Notes under the pieces: generated by a model | Seen by the model: only the letters and a program-made list of their open reading frames with translations | The model's database searches: none | Told to the model about the DNA's origin: nothing | Made by a program: the position numbers and the translations under genes | Part shown: positions 17,719 to 26,360 of the stretch, in pieces | How positions within the stretch are numbered: the first letter of the stretch is position 1 | Layout: every line of letters starts with the position of its first letter | Source of the DNA: Saprospiraceae bacterium | GTDB taxonomy: Bacteria > Bacteroidota > Bacteroidia > Chitinophagales > Saprospiraceae | NCBI GenBank assembly: GCA_021738725.1 | Contig: JAIPBE010000012.1 | Coordinates: 1-64,000, forward strand | Direction of reading: 5' to 3' | DNA: 64,000 nt

Positions 17719-18866
17719 ACGGCTGTCCGCATCTGACGAGCAGCATCTGACAGGACATCTTCCGTTTTTGCAAAACACACCCGAACCGTTCGGTTCTCGG
17801 TCGGTGGCGTTCGATAGAACGGACTGATCGGGATCAGGGCGACGCCACACCGCTCCGTATAATTACGGGCAAACGTAATGTCGTCTTCATCACTCATTCC
17901 ACTATAGTCCAATAGCCCAAAATAGGTCCCCTCACAAGGCAGAACATGAAAAGGCGAACCGGCCAGTTCTCTGGTCAAATGATCCCGTTTGGCCTGATAG
18001 AAATCGTTGAGGTCTGACCAACTGGCCGGATCTTCCATAAACCGGGCCAGGGCCACCTGACTGGGGGTATGTACGCTGAACACGTTGAACTGGTGCACCT
18101 TTCGATATTCGACCGTCAGGTTCGGTGGCGCTACGACATATCCTGTCTTCCAACCGGTGGCATGAAATGTCTTTCCAAAAGAAAAGGTCACCATACTGCG
18201 TGCGAATAATTCAGCATCTGCCATTACACTCAGGTGAGGCAGGCCGTCAAACACCAGGTGTTCATACACTTCATCCGATAAGAGGAGCAAGTCATGCTGG
18301 AGGACGATATCCTTCAATGCGGCCATATCTGGAGCGCGAAACACCTTACCCAGTGGATTGTGGGGATTATTGGTGATGATCAGCCTTGTGCAGGAGGTGA
18401 CTTTTGCCCGTACCTCATCCCAGTCCACCGTAAATTCCGGTCCTTTCAGTGGAACTGAAATAGGCACCCCGCCTGCCAGTAGAACTGCCGGCAAATAGCA
18501 GTCGTATGCCGGTTCCAGCAAGATGACCTCATCACCCGGATGCACAACGGCCTGGATGGCACAAAACAGCGCCTGCGTGGCTCCAGCGGTAACAGTCACT
18601 TCCGATCCCGGGTCGGGACGAACACCATAGGTCAGCTGGATCTTGTTGGCTATCGCCTCCCGCAACATGGGCAGTCCCGGCATCGGTGCATATTGATTGT
18701 ACCCGTCCTGGATGGCCTGGCCCACCAGATCTTTCAATCGTTGGGGTGGTTCGAAGTTGGGAAACCCCTGGGCCAGATTGATCGCATTATGCTGTTGGGC
18801 CAGGGCACTCATCACTGCAAAGATGGAGGTACCGGCATCCGGGAGTTTGGAAGAGAGATTCGACAT
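17712..18866 (-). CDS. PLP-dependent aminotransferase (methionine/kynurenine aminotransferase type)
   Basis: 384 residues of fold-type I class I/II aminotransferase, close to the YbdL/methionine aminotransferase and kynurenine-oxoglutarate transaminase group. Key segments are NLAQGFPNFEPP at 30-41, YNQYAPMPGLPMLREAI at 56-72, NNPHNPLGKVF at 166-176, SDEVYEHLVFDG at 197-208 and SFGKTFHATGWK with the PLP lysine K232. Likely substrates are methionine (4-methylthio-2-oxobutanoate, salvage pathway) or aromatic amino acids; the sequence alone does not settle which. The kynureninase about 10 kb away makes a kynurenine role conceivable but is not evidence. The gene stands alone, with a repeat-rich 548-nt upstream region. 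Confidence 0.88.
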   Translation of the reverse strand: MSNLSSKLPDAGTSIFAVMSALAQQHNAINLAQGFPNFEPPQRLKDLVGQAIQDGYNQYAPMPGLPMLREAIANKIQLTYGVRPDPGSEVTVTAGATQALFCAIQAVVHPGDEVILLEPAYDCYLPAVLLAGGVPISVPLKGPEFTVDWDEVRAKVTSCTRLIITNNPHNPLGKVFRAPDMAALKDIVLQHDLLLLSDEVYEHLVFDGLPHLSVMADAELFARSMVTFSFGKTFHATGWKTGYVVAPPNLTVEYRKVHQFNVFSVHTPSQVALARFMEDPASWSDLNDFYQAKRDHLTRELAGSPFHVLPCEGTYFGLLDYSGMSDEDDITFARNYTERCGVALIPISPFYRTPPTENRTVRVCFAKTEDVLSDAARQMRTAVY

Positions 18867-18899
18867 AATAGATTAAATCCGCATTCTGAACAAAGAATC

Positions 18900-19410
18900 G
18901 AAAGATAGGAAGAGACTTGGCAAAGGCGGAAGTCCGAAGTCGGAAGGCGGAACTTTGTGACTCAAAGACGCATAGCATTACCTGTTCATCCTCAAATCCT
19001 GTGAATGCGAGTGCTGACAATTTTCGGCATTCGGTGTTCGGCTTTCTGGCTCCTCATGATATAGGTTGACAGCTTCACCCTCTCCCTCTGTGAAATCCCG
19101 TAATCCATGCTCATCCGTGATTCTGACAATCTTCGGCTTACGCTAAGGAGCCCTGTCCTGCCCCTTGACCTTTCACCTTTTACCTTTTACCAACCAAACG
19201 GGATCTCTCACTTATACTTTTAGGGTAACCAGCGAAAAGCGAATGGCGAAAAGCTTTACTCCACCCCATCCTGTTCATCCTCAAATCGTGTGCATCCTGA
19301 TGCTAACATTATTCGGCTTACAACAAGGTGGCCCTTTACCATTTACCCTTCACCTTTTACCTGCCAGTCTTTTAGAATGACCTGCGAATAGCGAATGGCG
19401 AACAGCGAAT
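18900..19410. repeat. intergenic period-7 repeat mosaic
   Basis: The 548-nt gap between the aminotransferase and pterin dehydratase holds no gene. It contains short runs of degenerate heptamers: GGCGGAA/GTCCGAA/GTCGGAA near 18925, TTTTACC-type near 19166 and 19331, and GCGAAAA/GCGAATG near 19220 and 19384. Three diverged copies of a 'CCTGTTCATCCTCAAATC'-like unit also occur (near 18980, 19096 and 19270). Confidence 0.7.
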
Positions 19411-19414
19411 GGCC

Positions 19415-19660
19415 TTACGTCATCTCTCCTGCGATCCGATCCATCGCCACCGCCAGATCACGATCCTTTTGGGTCACAGTATTCCCGGCAGAATGGGTGC
19501 GCAGACGCACCTCCACCCGGTTGTACACATTGGTCCACTCAGGATGATGATCCATCTTTTCAGCGACCAGCGCTACTCGGGTCATAAACCCGAAGGCGGC
19601 ATTAAAATCAGGAAATTGAAAGGTACGTGTCAGACAATTGTCGGCTTCGATCCAGGACAT
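19415..19660 (-). CDS. phhB: 4a-hydroxytetrahydrobiopterin dehydratase (PCD/DCoH)
   Basis: 81 residues, slightly shorter than the family's usual 95-110. The active-site segment [20 protein letters not shown] (34-53) holds the paired His38-His39 and Trp42, and the third conserved His (H56) follows in [13 protein letters not shown]. The enzyme dehydrates 4a-hydroxytetrahydropterin and so recycles the cofactor of aromatic amino acid hydroxylases. No hydroxylase gene is in the window. It is a monocistronic gene read toward the repeat region, with a terminator for the upstream unit about 12 nt before its start. Confidence 0.93.
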   Translation of the reverse strand: MSWIEADNCLTRTFQFPDFNAAFGFMTRVALVAEKMDHHPEWTNVYNRVEVRLRTHSAGNTVTQKDRDLAVAMDRIAGEMT

Positions 19661-19671
19661 ATAATTAGATT

Positions 19672-19698
19672 AAAAAAAACCCTCCAAGGAATGAAGGG
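19672..19698 (-). terminator. terminator of the NDT/TIR-like two-gene unit
   Basis: On the minus strand a 7-bp stem CCCTTCA/TGGAGGG (one G-T pair) with a 5-nt loop is followed by eight T. It lies 23 nt after the stop of the 54-residue gene. A T run also follows on the plus strand, so it may work both ways. Confidence 0.8.
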
Positions 19699-19720
19699 CT
19701 TTTTACCTTAAATAATTAAT

Positions 19721-19885
19721 CTAAAGAGAAAACATCTCTTTCCTTCTTTCTCGCTCGACTGAATAAGGATTTGGTTTCTCCGATTTCAATACCACTACCT
19801 TTTCAGAACCCCTAGACTTCTGTCTGCGGCTTAAATCGTAAGGGCTATGGCCCAGCTGCACATCCTTTTTCTTTTCCATCTTCAT
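19721..19885 (-). CDS. small basic protein downstream of the NDT/TIR-like gene
   Basis: A 54-codon frame translated by hand: it begins MKMEKKKDVQLGH, continues SPYDLSRRQKSRGS and ends RERRKEMFSL. It is very rich in Lys and Arg, has no hydrophobic segment and matches no family I know. It starts 7 nt after the stop of the 460-residue protein and is followed by a strong terminator, so the two form one transcript. It may be a partner or antitoxin-like protein, but nothing in the sequence proves that it is translated. Confidence 0.5.
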   Translation of the reverse strand: MKMEKKKDVQLGHSPYDLSRRQKSRGSEKVVVLKSEKPNPYSVERERRKEMFSL

Positions 19886-19892
19886 GAATTAA

Positions 19893-21275
19893 TTAGTTGA
19901 TATAAAAATTCCAAAATGTATTCGAAAGAACTTGATCTTTAGTCATAACTCGAAATACACTTTTTGATATTCTTTCTTTTAACAGTATGTGATTTTCGAC
20001 TTCAATTAAATCAAATTCCAATTTACTCAATATCACAGACTCAATCAATTTTGCACATTCTTCAATATTTCGAGCTACCAGCACACCAGTTGCCACACCT
20101 ACGTTAAGATTAACTTGAATGCCCAAAGGGTGAACGGATTTTAAAACATCTGCTCTTTTATTGTAAACCTCCTCAACAACAGAATACAATTTCACCATAA
20201 TTTCAGCCTCGGATGGAGCATTAGCATCTTCATCCAACCAAGCTCTGATCAATTTGTCTTTCCAAGGCAATTCGGACTTAAACGTTTGGAGTGCATAGTG
20301 AATTGCTTCACGTTTACTGACTCCCTCCATTCGCATATACTTTTTTAACAAATCATCTACATATGATTTTGATCCTTCAGGTATATAGGCAATCACAGGT
20401 TTACCCTGTGCTAGAGTAACAGCCAATTCAGAATCTTTTCCTAAAGTGTCTGATTCTTGTGCCATATATAGTGTCAATTGCGCCCTCTTGAGCATTAAAG
20501 CCTCAGAAAGCCCTTTATCTATTCTGTCACTACAATAAGCTTGAGTTGGATCAAACCATCTTAATTTCAATTTCTTTAAAACAGATTTTGAAAAAACCTT
20601 TGACACCAATTCATTTGTCAACAAATATTCATGCTTTTTTCGCATTGATGTTGCAACATAAACATCCAAATAATCTGAAGACAAATAGGCATAATGATTT
20701 TTTGTACCTGCTTTAATTATTCTTTCAAGCTTTTCCTTTTCCTTTGTCAACTCTTTGCTTTCTGGACTTTCCTTTAGTCTTTTTCGCAAATCATCTCCAG
20801 CTATATAACCTAAATAAAAAGTATCCTCACCATTTATTGGTTCAATTTTAATGAGCTGATCATGTCTAGAGGTATAATATCCTTCTTCGATTTCTCGATA
20901 AACTGAAATAACATCCTTGAGAGTAGCTATTCCAGTTCTATTGCAAATTGAAAGTTGCTTATATCCAAAACGAATATCTCCATACTCTAATAAAAACAGC
21001 TTTCGAAAAAAAAGAACTCCATCAGTTAATTTTCCAATTGTTAAAACCGAATTAGATTCGAAATCTGTGCTCCTTTCAACCAATACTTGAAAAAACTCTT
21101 CAGATACCCTGTTGAAACTAAGGTGAAGTAAAAATTCGTTGAACTGACTATAGGTCATCTCAATAGGATCAACCCTAGTTGGGAAGGAACTTTCCTCTTC
21201 CCGGTCATCTTTACCTGTAAGCTTCAGTATTTGAGCTCTAAATTGATTCCAACTACTATCGTCAAAGGAGCCCAT
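19893..21275 (-). CDS. nucleoside-deoxyribosyltransferase/TIR-like domain protein, candidate defence gene
   Basis: 460 residues from the ATG at 21275; the frame opens three codons earlier with TTG. The centre (about 200-300) looks like a Rossmann-type base-exchange or NAD-glycohydrolase domain: DVYVATSMR at 204-212, WFDPTQAYC at 240-248, DRIDKGLSEALMLKRA at 250-265, TLYMAQESDTLGKDSELA with Glu283, and GKPVIAYIP at 291-299. In nucleoside 2-deoxyribosyltransferases the equivalent Glu, just before A-x-GKPVI, is the nucleophile. The flanking N-terminal (1-200) and C-terminal (305-460, helical) regions match nothing I know. The gene is clearly more AT-rich than its neighbours, as is its 5' flank to 21400, which suggests horizontal transfer. 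It is co-transcribed with a 54-residue basic protein. Assignment to the NDT/TIR-like fold is an inference from these motifs; a role in phage defence is a hypothesis. Confidence 0.6.
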   Translation of the reverse strand: MGSFDDSSWNQFRAQILKLTGKDDREEESSFPTRVDPIEMTYSQFNEFLLHLSFNRVSEEFFQVLVERSTDFESNSVLTIGKLTDGVLFFRKLFLLEYGDIRFGYKQLSICNRTGIATLKDVISVYREIEEGYYTSRHDQLIKIEPINGEDTFYLGYIAGDDLRKRLKESPESKELTKEKEKLERIIKAGTKNHYAYLSSDYLDVYVATSMRKKHEYLLTNELVSKVFSKSVLKKLKLRWFDPTQAYCSDRIDKGLSEALMLKRAQLTLYMAQESDTLGKDSELAVTLAQGKPVIAYIPEGSKSYVDDLLKKYMRMEGVSKREAIHYALQTFKSELPWKDKLIRAWLDEDANAPSEAEIMVKLYSVVEEVYNKRADVLKSVHPLGIQVNLNVGVATGVLVARNIEECAKLIESVILSKLEFDLIEVENHILLKERISKSVFRVMTKDQVLSNTFWNFYIN

Positions 21276-21405
21276 AATTAACAAGATTTATTGCAAATAA
21301 TGTTCGTAAACATAACATCCATATTAGAAAATTCCTAATACAATATAAATAATATATATATAGCTAATTATCAATACTTTATATAATGTTTTTCATTCTC
21401 CCATT

Positions 21406-22452
21406 CTACCGCTCCTCCCAATTGCCTTTGTCCAGGTTCAAGAGAGCCAGGGTCATCAGATCGATGGTGGCCTGCACATCTACTTTGTGGACCATCTCGA
21501 TGACCTGATGGATATGCCGTGTCGGGATAGACAGGGCACCGGCGATCGCGCCGTTCTTCCCATAGCGCTGGACAGCTGCTGTATCCGTTCCTCCAGCCGT
21601 GAGGACTTCCGACTGCCAGGTGATTTTGGCCGCATCGGCCTGATCACGGAGATAGTCCACCATCCGTGGATCACACACCGTCATCCCATCCAGAATCTTG
21701 ATGGCAGTGCCCTTGCCTAGCTTGGTCACCATTTCCTGAGGCTGCGCACCGGGCACATCAAAGGCGATGGTCGTATCCAGGACGATCCCGAAGTCGGGAT
21801 TGATCCGATGGGCGGCAGAGATCGCACCGCGCAGACCGATCTCCTCCTGCACAGTAAAGACCGCATGCAGGTCAAAGGGTAATTCTTTTCCTTTCAAGGC
21901 TTTCAGCACCTCGACAAGGATAAAGACCGAGATCCGGTTATCCAGGGATTTGCTGTTGATACATTCACCCATTTCGATCATCTCACGTTCCCGGGTGACC
22001 GGGTCGCCGACGCAGATCAATTTTTTAACTTTTTCGGCGGGCAGTCCCGTATCGATGAAATACTCTTCGATTTGTACCGCTTTGTTGCGCTCCTCAGTCT
22101 TCATCAGGTGGATGGGCTTGCTGCCCATCACGCCGATCACTTCTTCGCGACCATGCACGATCACTCGCTGAGCGGTGAGGGTCTTGGGGTCAAATCCCCC
22201 CAGCGTCGAGAAACGCAGGAAGCCCTCATCGTCAATGTGGGTGACGATATAGCTGATCTCATCCATGTGTGCGGTGACCATCACGCGATTGTCCTGTCGG
22301 CCTTTGCGGAGCACCATCAGGTTGCCCATGGGGTCAACGGTCATCTCATCGGCCAGGTCGGCGACCTGCTCTTTCAGGAAAGCGCGGATGCGATGTTCAA
22401 AACCCGGAGCACCGGGGATCTCGCAAATTTTCTTCAGGAGGGTGACATTCAT
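21406..22452 (-). CDS. M42 family metallopeptidase (glutamyl aminopeptidase/endoglucanase-M type)
   Basis: 348 residues of the M42 family: cytosolic aminopeptidases with two metal ions that form large tetrahedral complexes. Motifs are VTAHMDEISYIV with His62 and Asp64, GECINSKSLDNRISVFIL (central metal Asp), FTVQEEIGLRGA with the catalytic Glu pair, and TAGGTDTAAVQ with IPTRHIHQVIE (last metal His) at the C-terminus. The frame extends nine codons further upstream, but the ATG at 22452 (NVTLLKKICEIPGAPGFE) gives the family's normal start. It is divergent from the radical SAM gene. Confidence 0.92.
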   Translation of the reverse strand: MNVTLLKKICEIPGAPGFEHRIRAFLKEQVADLADEMTVDPMGNLMVLRKGRQDNRVMVTAHMDEISYIVTHIDDEGFLRFSTLGGFDPKTLTAQRVIVHGREEVIGVMGSKPIHLMKTEERNKAVQIEEYFIDTGLPAEKVKKLICVGDPVTREREMIEMGECINSKSLDNRISVFILVEVLKALKGKELPFDLHAVFTVQEEIGLRGAISAAHRINPDFGIVLDTTIAFDVPGAQPQEMVTKLGKGTAIKILDGMTVCDPRMVDYLRDQADAAKITWQSEVLTAGGTDTAAVQRYGKNGAIAGALSIPTRHIHQVIEMVHKVDVQATIDLMTLALLNLDKGNWEER

Positions 22453-22532
22453 GTCCTGTGGTTTTCGGAAGGAGCGCAAAAATAGACAAAAGGCCCTTAC
22501 TTTGGCAGCAAACCGCCAAACTGTCCTTATCC

Positions 22533-23549
22533 GTGCTGTATCAGGATACCCGCAATTTTCTTTCCAAACTCACTGCCAGCCGTCTCTGGAACGCGGGAAA
22601 GGTCCTGATTTCCTACTATCTGACCCGCCTCACCGGTCGGCCCATCCAGTGGGGATTGCCCATAACCATTTCCATGGAGCCGACCACGGCCTGCAACCTG
22701 CGTTGCCCGGAATGCCCCAGCGGATTACGAGCGTTCACCCGGGAAACCGGGAACCTCAAAACGGATTTCTTTCGGAAGACCATCGACGAACTGGCCCCGG
22801 ATTTGATCTATCTGATCTTCTACTTCCAGGGCGAACCCTATATCAACCCCAATTTTCTGGATATGGTGGCCTATGCCCGTAAAAAGAGGCTGTATACCAT
22901 CACTTCCACCAACGGCCATTTTCTGGATGATGAACGGGCACGTAAGACGGTAGAAAGTGGCCTCGACCGCCTGATCATCAGCGTCGATGGCACCACCCAG
23001 GAAACCTACGAACAGTACCGCAAAGAAGGCAACCTGGAGACTGTCCTGCAGGGAGCACGAAATGTGGTCAAATGGAAAAAGGCTTTGAACAGTGCGACCC
23101 CGCATATTGTGTTTCAGTTTCTGGTGGTTCGCCCCAACGAACACCAGATCCCGGAGATCTATCGTCTGGCGGAAGAGATCGGTGTGGATGAGGTCAAATT
23201 GAAAACTGCCCAGGTCTATGATTTCGAAAGGGGCAATCCACTGATCCCCACAGATCTGAACTACAGCCGCTACCTCCCCCAGGTGGATGGTACCTGGCGC
23301 ACCAAACATGCACTGGCCAACCATTGCTGGAAGCTTTGGCATGCCTGCGTGATCACCTGGGACGGGATGGTCGTCCCCTGCTGCTTCGACAAGGATGCCA
23401 CCCACCGCCTGGGCAGCCTGAAGGAGGGCTCATTCAAGGACATTTGGCATGGAGAAGCTTATCAAAGCTTTCGAACCCAATTATTAAAAGGGCGGGATCA
23501 GATCGATATCTGCACCAATTGTACGGAGGGGTGCAAGGTGTGGGCGTAA
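22533..23549 (+). CDS. radical SAM/SPASM domain protein
   Basis: About 338 residues. The radical SAM cluster motif is CNLRCPEC (Cys54, 58, 61; C-x3-C-x2-C) after ITISMEPTTA. The C-terminal SPASM region holds further cysteines in CWKLWHACVITWDG, VVPCCFDKDA and ICTNCTEGCKVW. Such proteins act as peptide- or sugar-modifying enzymes or maturases; the substrate is not evident and no small precursor peptide gene is adjacent. The start is uncertain: the frame is open from a GTG at 22458, but a GTG at 22533 leaves room for promoters between this gene and the divergent M42 gene. Confidence 0.85.
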   Translation: MLYQDTRNFLSKLTASRLWNAGKVLISYYLTRLTGRPIQWGLPITISMEPTTACNLRCPECPSGLRAFTRETGNLKTDFFRKTIDELAPDLIYLIFYFQGEPYINPNFLDMVAYARKKRLYTITSTNGHFLDDERARKTVESGLDRLIISVDGTTQETYEQYRKEGNLETVLQGARNVVKWKKALNSATPHIVFQFLVVRPNEHQIPEIYRLAEEIGVDEVKLKTAQVYDFERGNPLIPTDLNYSRYLPQVDGTWRTKHALANHCWKLWHACVITWDGMVVPCCFDKDATHRLGSLKEGSFKDIWHGEAYQSFRTQLLKGRDQIDICTNCTEGCKVWA

Positions 23550-23716
23550 ACCATGGGGCTGAAAATTGTAATCACTTCGGCGCTTTAAAACCGGATCTAG
23601 GTTCTTTTTTTATAGAGACCAGCGGGACAAATACAGGAATTGATCCCGGGTTTTATTTAAGGTGAATCTGGATTCACGAGCATGTCCTATCCCAAAGATG
23701 TAATCCATCTGCCTTA

Positions 23717-23751
23717 AAATAAAAGCCGGAGCGATATGAGATCGCCCCGGC
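23717..23751 (-). terminator. terminator after the metalloprotease gene
   Basis: Stem GCCGGAGCGAT/ATCGCCCCGGC (23725-23735 with 23741-23751) has one mismatch and a 5-nt loop. On the minus strand it is followed by TTTTATTTT. It sits 33 nt past the protease stop. The rest of the 234-nt gap shows nothing. Confidence 0.7.
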
Positions 23752-23783
23752 CATTGGTTGATTTGATTACAAGGACTATTTCA

Positions 23784-26297
23784 TCAGGGCGTCAACATCA
23801 ATAATCGGGTATATGTACCTGATGACATGATCAGTTGAATGACATATTGCTGGCTAACGTTCGTTTTTCCACGAAGATCAAATTCTGCTTGATTCTCCTG
23901 TGGGGCTAATCTGCGTTCAACCACTTTTTGACCCATCAAATCAAAGATGGTCAAAACTGCACCATACTGTAGTTGACCATTCAATATCACATTGAACAGA
24001 CCATTGGTCGGATTAGGTACAATTTGCATATTGAATTCGGGTTGAGGAGATAGCCCTCCATTCCCAGGGAATCCGGGTTTATTTTCGTCGCATGTACTGC
24101 ATGGTCCGAGAAAATCACCATGGTCTAAATGGGCCTGAATAGCATTAGCAGACAAACACAGAGAAAGTCCATTATGACATACGAGTACCTTATTACCATT
24201 ATTTCCACACAGATAATGTGCTGGCAGATTTTCAAAGCCAGGAAACACTTCTACAGCACAAGGCCCATTATCATTCGCCCCTGGGCAGATATCGCAACCA
24301 TTTACTACACCATCGCAGTCGTCGTCTTCTTCTGAGATATTGCAGGGAATACATTCCTCCAGATCAGGACAGTGAGCACCACCAATTTCCGGATAGGCAA
24401 GAATCTCCCTGGTCCTGCATTTGATACCATTGCAAGGTTGGGAGCAGGGGCTGTACTCAGACCATTCGCCGACGACACAATCCGAGCAAATCTCGCCGGG
24501 CGGACAAAGGACGCAATCAACGATAATCACTTGTCCATCGATCTCTTCCGTCTTCTGATGATAACCAGGCAAACAGTCGCAATTGGTCGGATCAAAGTGA
24601 TTTAAACCAGATATCGCCAGTGGGCAGTCGTCGCAGACATCGCCGACTCCGTCACCATCCATGTCTGATTGGTCCAGATTAGAGGCTGTAGTGCAATTAT
24701 CAACACAATTCAATATACCATCTTCATCAGTATCAGAATCTACAATGTTGATTGTTGCATCACAGGTAGCCGTTCCTCCCTCATTGTCGGTCACCGTCAG
24801 CACTACGTTCATAGTTCCCAGGTCTTCACAGGTAAAATACAATACGGACTCGCCATTGACATTGTAAATGAATGGTCCGCAACCCGTACTCCCTCCATCC
24901 AGATATCCAACAGTTATTTCACCGGATCCATTTCCATCCAGCTGTACAGTGATATCCTGACAAGCAGCTACAAGCGGAATAAAACAACCTCCCTGACAGC
25001 CAGCGCAGGGAAGCCCTGTACTGGTGTAGTAACTGAGAAAATAATCTTTACTGCAGGTAGAAAATACTGTTGAAGGAGCATTTTGATTCATTGAAGCACC
25101 CATGATAAAGGTGTTCGCCTGACAAGCATTGCCCTGAGCATCATGATATGCACCCATATTGTGCCCGATTTCGTGAGCGACCAGCGTAGCATTAGCCTGT
25201 AGGCTGAATCGTACTACTGACACGCCGGCATTGAAAGGCACATTGCAGGCGGATGCAGGAGGCGCCAGACCAATGGTCCCGCTGAATGGCATCCCACTAA
25301 ATAAATGTCCCAGATCACTTTGCGGTAGATTGTTCGATGGATTAGAATACCAGGTCGAAAACTTATCGAACATATCTGCTATATCAGCGGGTGTCGCATA
25401 AGGATCACCTGCGGAAAAAATGATGACACTCGATAGGTTGAAGAATAATCCGATATCATTCGATGTGTATCTATCCTTGCAGAGATTGAAAACAGACTCT
25501 ACTTCATTTAATGTGTTCGCACCGTGTGTCTGGTAGAAGGCTTGGTCGGCTGCGACCAGAACGTCCATACAGAGATCAGGGAGGACCGGATTTACGGATC
25601 GATTAACGGTTACCAAGCCGGGTCTTTCTTTCGTTTCGGTGCCACAAATTCCCGGAGAGCCCAGGACATCCTCAGGCTTGTACAACACGTACTGGTCTTC
25701 CAGGGCCTGAGGGACAAACTTGGCGAGTCTCTCGATCAAATATTCCTGATGCCGGATGACGATTCTACCGGAAAGAAAGCCTTCCTGAATGGTGAACAAG
25801 GCTTGTTGATTCTCATTGTTGTCGATTATGCCGCTTAAATGCATCGGAATTGGAAGATTGATTTCTTCCAATGTACCATTGCGCCAGGCCATCACTTTGA
25901 AATCCTGACTTCTCACCTGACGTCTTGAGGCCGTGACCTCCCAAAGATGCTCGGAGCCAAACTTTAAACTGAATACAAGATTCTCATCTGCGGATTGAGC
26001 CCATTGATATAACTTGCTGGTATTCAATTGATATATTGAAGATTTTCGAAACACCTTTTCTACTTCTGCCTGGGACCGCTGATCAAGTTTGATCGCTTCG
26101 GCATGAAAAGTGGGTGGTTCATTGACAATGTGACTATTTTCTGTACCTGACAAGGTACTTGGGATAAACCAAGGAGCCAAAATCAGAATTACTACGAGGG
26201 GGACCATCCTTGTTAGAGAAAAAGAGGTCAGAACAGAACTAAAAACTTTACGATACAAAGATTGAAAGAACAATCCTCTACGTCCATTAGCACACAT
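23784..26297 (-). CDS. secreted reprolysin-like zinc metalloprotease with TSP1 and T9SS sorting domains
   Basis: About 837 residues from the ATG at 26297 (the frame is open to 26360, and a later ATG at 26207 sits directly before the hydrophobic signal segment VPLVVILILAPWF). The pro-region is followed by a metzincin domain with HEIGHNMGAYHD near residue 375 (zinc His x3, catalytic Glu) and a downstream Met in NTFIMGASMN. Next come a Cys-rich beta domain, thrombospondin type 3-like Ca-binding repeats (DTDEDGILNCVDNC, DGDGVGDVCDDCP) and a thrombospondin type 1-like module (GEWSEYSPCSQPC...CRTRE). A further calcium-type motif (DDDCDGVVNGCDIC) precedes a T9SS type A tail (VPNPTNGLFNV, FDLMGQKV). 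The architecture resembles animal ADAMTS proteases. It is monocistronic, with its own terminator. Confidence 0.85.
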   Translation of the reverse strand: MCANGRRGLFFQSLYRKVFSSVLTSFSLTRMVPLVVILILAPWFIPSTLSGTENSHIVNEPPTFHAEAIKLDQRSQAEVEKVFRKSSIYQLNTSKLYQWAQSADENLVFSLKFGSEHLWEVTASRRQVRSQDFKVMAWRNGTLEEINLPIPMHLSGIIDNNENQQALFTIQEGFLSGRIVIRHQEYLIERLAKFVPQALEDQYVLYKPEDVLGSPGICGTETKERPGLVTVNRSVNPVLPDLCMDVLVAADQAFYQTHGANTLNEVESVFNLCKDRYTSNDIGLFFNLSSVIIFSAGDPYATPADIADMFDKFSTWYSNPSNNLPQSDLGHLFSGMPFSGTIGLAPPASACNVPFNAGVSVVRFSLQANATLVAHEIGHNMGAYHDAQGNACQANTFIMGASMNQNAPSTVFSTCSKDYFLSYYTSTGLPCAGCQGGCFIPLVAACQDITVQLDGNGSGEITVGYLDGGSTGCGPFIYNVNGESVLYFTCEDLGTMNVVLTVTDNEGGTATCDATINIVDSDTDEDGILNCVDNCTTASNLDQSDMDGDGVGDVCDDCPLAISGLNHFDPTNCDCLPGYHQKTEEIDGQVIIVDCVLCPPGEICSDCVVGEWSEYSPCSQPCNGIKCRTREILAYPEIGGAHCPDLEECIPCNISEEDDDCDGVVNGCDICPGANDNGPCAVEVFPGFENLPAHYLCGNNGNKVLVCHNGLSLCLSANAIQAHLDHGDFLGPCSTCDENKPGFPGNGGLSPQPEFNMQIVPNPTNGLFNVILNGQLQYGAVLTIFDLMGQKVVERRLAPQENQAEFDLRGKTNVSQQYVIQLIMSSGTYTRLLMLTP

Positions 26298-26360
26298 GTC
26301 GTTTAATTTTATAGTTGATATTATGTTTAGGTTGCCAGTCCTTAGGTTTGGCCTTTGCAA

